Part shown: in pieces, positions 7,617 to 13,072 of the stretch
How positions within the stretch are numbered: the first letter of the stretch is position 1
How the letters are laid out: every line of letters starts with the position of its first letter
Assembly: GCA_013204495.1 (NCBI GenBank)
Contig: JABMNQ010000163.1
Location: 1 to 13,072 of the forward strand
DNA: 13,072 bases
Source of the DNA: Candidatus Pelagibacter sp.
GTDB lineage: Bacteria; Pseudomonadota; Alphaproteobacteria; Pelagibacterales; Pelagibacteraceae
Reading direction: 5' to 3'
Made by a program: the position numbers and the translations under genes
Notes under the pieces: generated by a model
Seen by the model: the letters and a program-made list of their open reading frames with translations, nothing else
Told to the model about the DNA's origin: nothing
Database searches by the model: none

Positions 7617-7632
7617 ATCAAATAATAATTAC

Positions 7633-8763
7633 TCAGAAAGAACTAATAATAATATCAGCACAGCTTTGAGATGATGATGCTGGTGATTTTATTTTTTTAA
7701 GAGTTTCATTAACAGCATCTAATTGTGATTTAATTTGCTCGGGATGATTTAAGAAATATTTAACAGAATTATAAATTTCCTTAGCATTACATTCTTTTTG
7801 TAAAAGCTCTGGTATAATCTCTTTATTATTTATTATATTAATTATGTTTGCAAATTTTACATTCACTAATAATTTAAAAATTATAAAGTTAATAAAACTT
7901 AGTTTATATATGATTATAGAAGGAATGTTTGCATTACAAATTTGTAAAGATACAGTACCGGATTTAGAGACAGCAAAAATTGAATTAGATAAGGTTTGAG
8001 ATTTGATAATTTCATCAGAAATAACATCAATATTTTGTATTCTCGATTGAATAACTTTATCTTTTATAAAAGATTTGTTTTCATCTGTTGCATGAAAAAT
8101 AAAAGAGTAAATTATATTGCCATCATTCATTAGTCTAATAAAATTAATCAAGATCGGTAAAAGAAGATGGGTCTCAGATTTTCTACTGCCTGGAAAAATT
8201 GATATAATTTTTTTATCTTTGGAGATTAAATCATCTAAAATATTTTTAGAATTTATTTTTTCTTCAATTAAAGGGTGACCAACAAATGTGTTTTTAATGT
8301 TTTCCTCATCAAAATATTTTTTTTCGAAATTGAACAATAAAAGCATATGATCAATAAATTTTTTAATTTTTTTAACCCTATTTTTTCTCCAAATCCATAC
8401 TTGAGGTGCTACATAATGAATTGTTTTAATTTTATTATTAATTTTTTTAACTTTTTCAGCAACACGTAATGTAAAATCTGGGCTATCAACGCTAAACAAT
8501 ATATCTGGATCAAATTTTATTATCTCATCTACAGTATTATCAATTCTTTTCTTAATTTTAAAAATATTCAATAAAATACTAGTAAAACCTAGGTAAGTAA
8601 TCTCTTTTTGATCAAAGATAGATTCAATACCTAAATTTTTAAGATTTCTACCACCTACAGATAAATACTTAATATTTGGATCTTGAATTTTCAGTTTAGA
8701 AATCACTGTTGCAGCTAATTTATCACCAGAGGGTTCGCCAGTAACAATAAAAACCTTCTTCAT
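7633..8763 (-). CDS. lpxB: Lipid-A-disaccharide synthase
   Basis: LpxB (376 residues, GT19 family, peripheral inner-membrane enzyme) joins UDP-2,3-diacylglucosamine and lipid X into the beta-1,6 disaccharide of lipid A. Family motifs are present: T-G-E-P-S-G-D (8-14), S-V-D-S-P-D-F (91-97), Y-V-A-P-Q-V-W-I-W (117-125), V-G-H-P-L (161-165), F-P-G-S-R-K-S-E (190-197) and I-P-E-L-L-Q (317-322). Asp96 and Arg194 lie in the motifs that hold the residues found important in Haemophilus LpxB. In the donor-site loop S-G-T-V-S-L-Q (268-274), the last position is usually Glu; here it is Gln274, coded CAA at 7944-7942. It is the last gene of the envelope operon; its ATG overlaps the lpxI TGA (ATGA, 4 bases). 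No terminator hairpin is visible in the 16 bases before the convergent gltX stop. Confidence 0.94.
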   Translation of the reverse strand: MKKVFIVTGEPSGDKLAATVISKLKIQDPNIKYLSVGGRNLKNLGIESIFDQKEITYLGFTSILLNIFKIKKRIDNTVDEIIKFDPDILFSVDSPDFTLRVAEKVKKINNKIKTIHYVAPQVWIWRKNRVKKIKKFIDHMLLLFNFEKKYFDEENIKNTFVGHPLIEEKINSKNILDDLISKDKKIISIFPGSRKSETHLLLPILINFIRLMNDGNIIYSFIFHATDENKSFIKDKVIQSRIQNIDVISDEIIKSQTLSNSIFAVSKSGTVSLQICNANIPSIIIYKLSFINFIIFKLLVNVKFANIINIINNKEIIPELLQKECNAKEIYNSVKYFLNHPEQIKSQLDAVNETLKKIKSPASSSQSCADIIISSF

Positions 8764-9551
8764 ATTATAGTAATAAAAATTTTATGCATATTTGCAAATT
8801 TAATACATGCTTCTTTATCAAGAATAATGTTTTGCTTATGTTTCATAATAACTCCTTTTAATCCAGCTTTCTTACAGTCTTTAATAGTATCTAATCCTAT
8901 TGAGGGTAAATCTATACGTAAATCTTGTTTTTTCTTAGGTAATTTAATTAGTATTCCTCCTTTATTTAATTTTGGTTTAATAGACTGAATCATTTTTTTA
9001 GTACCCGTGTAATTTTCTTTTTTGATAATGATTCCATCTCTTACAATAAGACCTTGGGTATAATCGTATCCATTAATCTTATTCAGATAGTTTTTTCCTT
9101 TTTTAATATCATCTCTATCTTTAAGATTGGGTTTAATCATTGTATAATTACCTTTTTTTAGTGAAAGCTCCGGATTAAATGAGACCGAACTAATGACGTC
9201 TATTTTTTCTTTTTTTAAAATATTAATAATTAATTTAATAACGGCAGCATCACCTAACTTAGCTGCTTTAATAATTTTAGATAAATAAAAAAAACCCTTA
9301 ATATCCATTCTTAATGATGAAAAGTTTGGTTTTGCTATTTTACCTGCGAATAAAACTTTTTTACATTTTTTATCTTTTATTAATTTGATCATTTTACCAA
9401 ACTGACCAATACTTATCCTAAATGAGTTTGTGTCTTTTTTGAAAATATTTTTTTTTGAGAGGTCTATTATAAAATATCTTAATTTTTTTGTTATTATATT
9501 TTCAACAATTTTTTTGGGGAAATCGGTGTCTCCTAATATTAAACAAATCAT
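8760..9551 (-). CDS. lpxI: UDP-2,3-diacylglucosamine diphosphatase LpxI
   Basis: LpxI (263 residues from the chosen start) hydrolyses UDP-2,3-diacylglucosamine to lipid X and UMP, replacing the unrelated LpxH in alphaproteobacteria. Visible family features are an N-terminal M-I-C-L-I-L-G-D-T-D-F-P nucleotide-binding-type start, G-K-I-A-K-P-N-F-S-S-L-R (70-81), G-D-A-A-V-I (100-105), Y-T-G-T-K-K-M-I (181-188, family EGTDAMI-like), and the signature L-P-K-K-K-Q-D-L-R-I-D-L-P-S-I-G (204-219), whose Asp214 probably matches the catalytically important Asp of Caulobacter LpxI. The frame is open back to 9623, but the extra 24 residues lie mostly inside lpxA and are basic and unlike the family; the ATG at 9551 gives a normal N-terminus and a 16-base gap after lpxA. 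It overlaps lpxB by 4 bases, so it supplies one of LpxB's two substrates from the same transcript. Confidence 0.92.
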   Translation of the reverse strand: MICLILGDTDFPKKIVENIITKKLRYFIIDLSKKNIFKKDTNSFRISIGQFGKMIKLIKDKKCKKVLFAGKIAKPNFSSLRMDIKGFFYLSKIIKAAKLGDAAVIKLIINILKKEKIDVISSVSFNPELSLKKGNYTMIKPNLKDRDDIKKGKNYLNKINGYDYTQGLIVRDGIIIKKENYTGTKKMIQSIKPKLNKGGILIKLPKKKQDLRIDLPSIGLDTIKDCKKAGLKGVIMKHKQNIILDKEACIKFANMHKIFITII

Positions 9552-9567
9552 TATATTATTTTGTTTT

Positions 9568-10350
9568 TTATTTTGAGTGAGGTGTACAAATTGGTCTTTT
9601 TTTATCTTTGTTAATAAAGTCAATTATCTCTTTAACTAAATAATTTTCACTAAACTTTTGATCTAGATTTAATAAATTATCCGATAGATTTTCTGTTTTA
9701 AATATTTCTTTATATGATTCAGATAATGATAAAATTTCTTTATTGGATATATTTTTTCTTCTTAAACCAATTAAATTTAATCCTTGTAGCACACATCTAT
9801 TACCAAAAGCCATTCCATACGGTATGACATCTTTGACAACACCGCACATTCCACCTATCATGGCCATTTTACCAATTCTTGTAAATTGTTGAACAGCAGA
9901 GTTACCACCTATAACGACATTATCTTCAATTTGAGCGTGGCCACCTAAAGGAACATTGTTAGCAATGATAACGTTGTTACCTATAATACAGTCGTGAGCA
10001 ACATGAGAAGAGACCATAAAGAGACAATTATTTCCAATTATAGTTTTTCCGCCACCCCCTATTGTACCAGGATTAATTGTCACGTATTCTCTAATTTTAT
10101 TATTATTTCCTATAATTAGAGCTGTTTCTTCTCCATTATATTTTAAATCTTGAGGGTCATTACCAATAGATGCAAACGGATAAATAATTGTCTCTTTACC
10201 TATTATTGTGTTGCCACTTATATTGACTTGAGGGTGTATAATTGAACCCTCACCTATCTGAACATTAGGTCCAATCACAGAGTATGCGCCAATATTAACA
10301 TTATCAGAAATCTTAGCATTAGAATCTATAATTGCAGTTTTGTGAATCAT
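9568..10350 (-). CDS. lpxA: UDP-N-acetylglucosamine acyltransferase LpxA
   Basis: LpxA (260 residues) transfers a 3-hydroxyacyl chain from ACP to the 3-OH of UDP-GlcNAc, the first lipid A step, in the cytoplasm. Residues 1-185 are left-handed beta-helix hexapeptide repeats (patterns such as I-G-N-N-V and I-I-G-G-N); 190-255 form the C-terminal helical domain. The catalytic base is His119 in S-H-V-A-H-D-C, equal to E. coli His125; His138 in G-G-H matches His144. Gly167 aligns with E. coli Gly173, the acyl-length ruler; Gly there allows a long chain (hydroxymyristate in E. coli), whereas the short-chain Pseudomonas enzyme has Met. That chain-length prediction is inference. The ATG follows the lpxD stop with no gap. 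An A-G-A-G-A-G stretch about 12 bases upstream on the minus strand is the closest thing to a ribosome binding site in this operon. Confidence 0.95.
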   Translation of the reverse strand: MIHKTAIIDSNAKISDNVNIGAYSVIGPNVQIGEGSIIHPQVNISGNTIIGKETIIYPFASIGNDPQDLKYNGEETALIIGNNNKIREYVTINPGTIGGGGKTIIGNNCLFMVSSHVAHDCIIGNNVIIANNVPLGGHAQIEDNVVIGGNSAVQQFTRIGKMAMIGGMCGVVKDVIPYGMAFGNRCVLQGLNLIGLRRKNISNKEILSLSESYKEIFKTENLSDNLLNLDQKFSENYLVKEIIDFINKDKKRPICTPHSK

Positions 10351-11337
10351 TTATCTGCTCTCTCTTATAAATTTTTTAAAATCTTTAGCGGGATAACCCA
10401 TTACTCTAGAGTTATCTGCAATATCTTTAATAACACCACTACCACCACCAATTTGCACATTGTTTCCAATTATTAAATGACCTGAGACACCAGCTTGTCC
10501 ACCAATAATAACATTATCTCCTAAGGTTGTGCTGCCCGCAATTCCAACTTGTCCTGCTATAATGCAATTATTGCCAATTTTAACATTATGAGCAATATGA
10601 ACTTGATTGTCCAAGTATGTATTTTCACCTATTGTTGTTATTGATAATGAACCTCTATCAATTGTACAGCCACAACCAATTTCACTATTTTTTTTAATAT
10701 GAACGTAGCCTACATGGGGATATCTAAAATTCTTATTATTATTTGGAATAAACCCGAAACCTTTTTTTCCAATAATGGCACCGTCCAATATATGGACATG
10801 ATCTTCTATAATAGAGTTTCTAATAATTACATTAGATCCAATTATACAGTTTTTTCCAATTACTACATTGCTTTCAATTAATGAGTTATGACCAATCTTT
10901 GTTTTTTCACCTATTGAAACATTTTTACCAATATATGTATTTTTACCGAAAATAATATTTTCAAATTTACCATCAATAATCTCTAGATCTAAGTTATTAT
11001 TATCAATAACAGAATCTGGATAAAACTTACTTGTAACTAAAGCTGTTAGAAACAAAACATTGGGACTTATAATTTTAATACATTCCTTGGGCAAAAAGTT
11101 TAAAAATTCTTTTTTTGTAATACAGGCAATTGCTTTTGTTTTTTGAGCTAAATCTTTATATTTAATAGAATGAAAAAAAGTTATGTCATTAGAGGCAGCA
11201 TTATCCAAATTTTTAACATCTTTTATAATATGTTTATTTTTAGATATATCGGTTAACGAAAATTCAAGATCAAAGTTATTTTCTAATAGATCAAGTAAAT
11301 CAAATGGGCCATGGTTTTTAAAAAATGGATTATTCAC
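10351..11337 (-). CDS. lpxD: UDP-3-O-acylglucosamine N-acyltransferase LpxD (GTG start)
   Basis: LpxD (328 residues) adds the second 3-hydroxyacyl chain, to the 2-amino group of UDP-3-O-acylglucosamine made by LpxA and LpxC. An N-terminal uridine-binding domain (about 1-110) precedes a long hexapeptide-repeat beta-helix (about 115-305) and a short C-terminal tail. K-G-F-G-F (192-196) is the family loop. His250 in I-A-H-N-V and His287 in S-G-H stand 37 residues apart, as do E. coli His239 and His276, which supports assignment to LpxD and not LpxA. The start is GTG: an in-frame TAA lies 9 bases upstream and the next Met is near the C-terminus. There is no fabZ between lpxD and lpxA, whereas lpxD-fabZ-lpxA is the usual proteobacterial order; here fabZ lies upstream. 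Confidence 0.94.
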   Translation of the reverse strand: MNNPFFKNHGPFDLLDLLENNFDLEFSLTDISKNKHIIKDVKNLDNAASNDITFFHSIKYKDLAQKTKAIACITKKEFLNFLPKECIKIISPNVLFLTALVTSKFYPDSVIDNNNLDLEIIDGKFENIIFGKNTYIGKNVSIGEKTKIGHNSLIESNVVIGKNCIIGSNVIIRNSIIEDHVHILDGAIIGKKGFGFIPNNNKNFRYPHVGYVHIKKNSEIGCGCTIDRGSLSITTIGENTYLDNQVHIAHNVKIGNNCIIAGQVGIAGSTTLGDNVIIGGQAGVSGHLIIGNNVQIGGGSGVIKDIADNSRVMGYPAKDFKKFIRESR

Positions 11338-11389
11338 TTTTTTATTTTACCAAAAATAAGTGTTATTAATTATCAAGTTTTGTTGCTAA
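11338..11389 (-). other. 52-base spacer between fabZ and lpxD
   Basis: This is the longest gap within the minus-strand envelope operon, whose other junctions are 0-16 bases or overlaps. It contains no gene and no stable hairpin. Read on the minus strand it has TTGATA (11379-11374 region) and, 21 bases on, TAAAAT (11349-11344); the distance is too long for a standard promoter. An internal promoter for the lpxD-lpxB part is possible but not shown. Confidence 0.25.
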
Positions 11390-11842
11390 TTATTTCTTAT
11401 CAACGATAGTTGCTGACCACATTGCATCCGCCATTTTTACCCCACCAACAAAAGCATCACCCTTATATTTCCATACTCTTCCATGAGTTCTAGTAGCTTG
11501 AATTTTTAATTCTAACTTGCAAACAGGTATAACTGGGTTCCTAAATCTAGCTTTTTCAATACCCATCAAGAATACTAATTTATTATCATAAGTCTCTTTA
11601 TCTAGTCCATGGGCGGTTAATGCAGCCGCAGCTTGACCAAAGGCTTCAACAATTAGAACCCCAGGCATAACAGGGTTCCCAGGGAAATGTCCCTGAATAA
11701 AGAAACTATCTTTCTTAACATTAACAATAGCAGTAGCTGAAGAAAATTTTTCAATATCGTGTAACTCATCAATAAGAAGCATTGGCTCTCTATGTGGTAA
11801 TAATTCAGCAATTTGTTTTTTGTTGAGAAATTCTTTTGTCAT
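11390..11842 (-). CDS. fabZ: 3-hydroxyacyl-ACP dehydratase FabZ
   Basis: FabZ (150 residues) dehydrates 3-hydroxyacyl-ACP to trans-2-enoyl-ACP in fatty acid elongation. Its substrate is also the acyl donor of LpxA and LpxD, which explains its place among lpx genes. The hot-dog fold motifs are clear: L-P-H-R-E-P-M-L-L-I-D (15-25), then G-H-F-P-G-N-P-V-M-P-G (51-61) with catalytic His52, and Glu66 in V-E-A-F-G-Q; E. coli has His54 and Glu68. K-A-R-F-R-N-P-V further on is typical. The ATG directly follows the ompH stop. Length is normal. FabA is less likely, because the motif context and the lpx neighbourhood are those of FabZ. Confidence 0.95.
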   Translation of the reverse strand: MTKEFLNKKQIAELLPHREPMLLIDELHDIEKFSSATAIVNVKKDSFFIQGHFPGNPVMPGVLIVEAFGQAAAALTAHGLDKETYDNKLVFLMGIEKARFRNPVIPVCKLELKIQATRTHGRVWKYKGDAFVGGVKMADAMWSATIVDKK

Positions 11843-12361
11843 TTATTGAATTTTGAATTGGTTAATATCCTTATTTATTATTTTAATAATTTCATCTGTT
11901 ATATCAAGTTCAGTTTTTCCAATAACAAGATCTTTTTTTTTTAATATCAATGATATTGATTTATCATTTGAATAACTCACTAATATTGGGTTAATCAGTT
12001 TAAGTAATTTGTTCGTACTATCAATTCTTAATTTATTAAAATCATTGTTGATTTTTTCTCTATTATCATTGTAATTTTTAATTTCTAATTTTAGCTTATT
12101 AACGTTCGATTGAAAGTCGACCTCTGATAATATTTTTTTTTGTGAAATTAGTTTAGTTTCTTGTTCTTTTATTTTTTTAGCTTCACTTTCAAATTTTTTT
12201 GAATTTTGTGAACTAATGATGTTAAGTTGACTCATGATTGATGAGCCTGGTTTTGATATTGAGATAACTTTATCCATGTCAATAAATGCTATAGTTGTGT
12301 TTGCTAAAGCAAAATTAAATTGAAAAAAATAAATGAAAAAAATTATAACTACTTTTTTCAT
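11843..12361 (-). CDS. skp: Periplasmic chaperone OmpH/Skp
   Basis: A 172-residue protein starting with a signal peptide: Lys-Lys, a hydrophobic core rich in Phe and Ile (about residues 4-18), and a likely cleavage after A-L-A (18-20). The mature part opens with T-I-A-F-I-D-M-D-K-V, the Skp N-terminal strand, followed by a Lys/Glu/Asn/Gln-rich coiled-coil region (about 50-120) and a C-terminal strand segment ending near I-T-D-E-I-I. Skp trimers hold unfolded outer-membrane proteins in the tentacle-like coiled coils and deliver them to the BAM complex; the gene directly follows bamA with a one-base overlap (TAATG), as is common in proteobacteria. Sequence conservation is low in this family, so the call leans on signal peptide, coiled coil and position. 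A 10-A run (minus strand, 11942-11933) encodes Lys codons near the C-terminus. Confidence 0.85.
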   Translation of the reverse strand: MKKVVIIFFIYFFQFNFALANTTIAFIDMDKVISISKPGSSIMSQLNIISSQNSKKFESEAKKIKEQETKLISQKKILSEVDFQSNVNKLKLEIKNYNDNREKINNDFNKLRIDSTNKLLKLINPILVSYSNDKSISLILKKKDLVIGKTELDITDEIIKIINKDINQFKIQ

Positions 12362-13072
12362 TAAAAGGTAGTTCCCAGGTTAAATCTAAACGATTCAGTT
12401 ATATCGTTTTTACTCTTTGTGATAGGTTCTGATAAAGAAAAGTTTAGTGGGCCTATAGGAGTAAAAAAATCAACCGCTAGACCAATGGAAGATCTAATTT
12501 TACTATCATCATTAATACTACTATCATAATCAACACCCCAAATATTTGCGGCATCAAAGAAAAGAGAGAAGTTTGTATTTTGAAAGTTGGATAAAATTTG
12601 CGGTAGTGTAGTAGCAGCATTAAAAGCTAAAGCATAATTACCGCCAATATAATCAGTACCATCTTTTGGACCCACTTTTCCACTTTCAAATCCTCTTAGT
12701 TTACTTGAAGGCAAGAAAAGTCTATCTGATAACTTGACGTCTTTACCCGTAAGAGAGTTTGTTGTTGATGCAAAAATTCCATAAGATGCAATATTTTCAT
12801 TAAGCCATTCATTATAAAATTTTAAATCATATGCATTTGTTAAAGTATAACTTTCACTAATCAATGGGACATTTTGAGTAAATCTACTTCTAAAACCTTC
12901 GGTAGGTTGAAATTTCTGATTTCTTAAATCGTAATCAAAAGTGTAATTAAAAAAAGTATCAAAATATGACCCGTTTTGTTTTTTTAATGTGGCACTTGCA
13001 GTGCTGTCGGTAGTTAGTTTTTCCACATAAGTAGACGTACCAAGATTTAAATATAAGTTGTCATAATATTCA
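12361..13072 (-). CDS. bamA: Outer membrane protein assembly factor BamA, C-terminal fragment
   Basis: The last 236 residues of BamA; the frame stays open to the window edge, so the POTRA domains and the start lie outside. BamA folds and inserts beta-barrel proteins into the outer membrane. The visible part is the second half of its 16-stranded barrel: F-D-Y-D-L-R-N-Q-K-F-Q-P-T-E-G-F, the loop-6 L-R-G-F-E-S-G (BamA VRGF motif with Leu in place of Val) followed by G-P-K-D and G-G-N, and a G-P-L-N-F-S-L strand. It ends in F-R-F-N-L-G-T-T-F, a beta-signal with the terminal aromatic residue expected of outer-membrane barrels. A GTG at 13026 is in frame but lies mid-barrel and is not a start, because matching sequence continues upstream. 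It heads the visible envelope operon and overlaps ompH by one base. Confidence 0.93.
   Translation of the reverse strand, partial: EYYDNLYLNLGTSTYVEKLTTDSTASATLKKQNGSYFDTFFNYTFDYDLRNQKFQPTEGFRSRFTQNVPLISESYTLTNAYDLKFYNEWLNENIASYGIFASTTNSLTGKDVKLSDRLFLPSSKLRGFESGKVGPKDGTDYIGGNYALAFNAATTLPQILSNFQNTNFSLFFDAANIWGVDYDSSINDDSKIRSSIGLAVDFFTPIGPLNFSLSEPITKSKNDITESFRFNLGTTF

Noticed and set aside
9552..9623. Upstream in-frame extension of lpxI (24 extra residues)
   Set aside because: It overlaps the end of lpxA and is unlike the family, whose N-terminus begins with a short hydrophobic strand as seen from 9551.
10699..10881. Small plus-strand open frame within lpxD
   Set aside because: It is antisense to the beta-helix repeats; repeated hexapeptide codons produce open frames on the other strand. 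No start signal or family resemblance.
9600..11340. Periodic short repeats in lpxA and lpxD DNA
   Set aside because: They reflect the hexapeptide repeats of the two acyltransferases (GGx/IGxN codons), not a tandem repeat array or CRISPR.
13024..13026. GTG as a start for a short BamA-like protein
   Set aside because: Barrel sequence continues in frame to the window edge, so this is an internal Val codon of a gene cut by the window.

Overview
This window looks like core chromosome from a free-living, streamlined alphaproteobacterium, most likely SAR11 (Pelagibacterales) or a close AT-rich relative. Four things point that way. Base composition is very AT-rich and the proteins are rich in Lys, Asn and Ile. 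Genes are packed edge to edge, and no gap exceeds about 90 bases. The lexA promoter region carries the alphaproteobacterial SOS box type, GTTC-N7-GTTC. Lipid A synthesis uses LpxI, which alphaproteobacteria typically use in place of LpxH. TGA is used as a stop (lpxB, lpxI). I see no tRNA, rRNA, CRISPR array, insertion sequence, phage gene or attachment site. The species assignment is inference, since no database search was possible.

Layout. Positions 1-153 (minus) hold the start of tpiA, diverging from a plus-strand run across a 56-base promoter region. The plus run (210-5433) is a membrane-anchored PpiD/SurA-like periplasmic chaperone followed by trpE, trpG, trpD and trpC. Every junction in this run overlaps by 1 or 8 bases, so it reads as one translationally coupled operon. 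It covers chorismate to indole-3-glycerol phosphate except for the TrpF step; trpF, trpB and trpA are not here. An 88-base gap (5434-5521) carries a perfect LexA operator, followed by lexA and gltX (5522-7616, plus).

The rest (7633-13072) is one minus-strand envelope operon, transcribed bamA, ompH/skp, fabZ, lpxD, lpxA, lpxI, lpxB. It converges on gltX with only 16 bases between stop codons. These genes supply outer-membrane protein assembly (BamA), a periplasmic chaperone (Skp), 3-hydroxyacyl-ACP dehydration (FabZ) and four steps of lipid A synthesis. LpxA makes the first acylation, LpxD the second, LpxI releases lipid X and LpxB joins the disaccharide. LpxC and LpxK are not in the window.

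I corrected several starts. trpC begins at 4642, not at an upstream ATG inside trpD. lpxI begins at 9551, not inside lpxA. trpD and lpxD use GTG. The tpiA and bamA fragments run off the window ends.

I found no convincing undescribed system. The items most worth a second look are the LexA operator with an extra inverted half-site beside the lexA start, the PpiD-like protein with no visible parvulin signature, the 13-A run just inside trpE, an apparently swapped fabZ/lpxD order, and a Glu-to-Gln change in a conserved LpxB motif.
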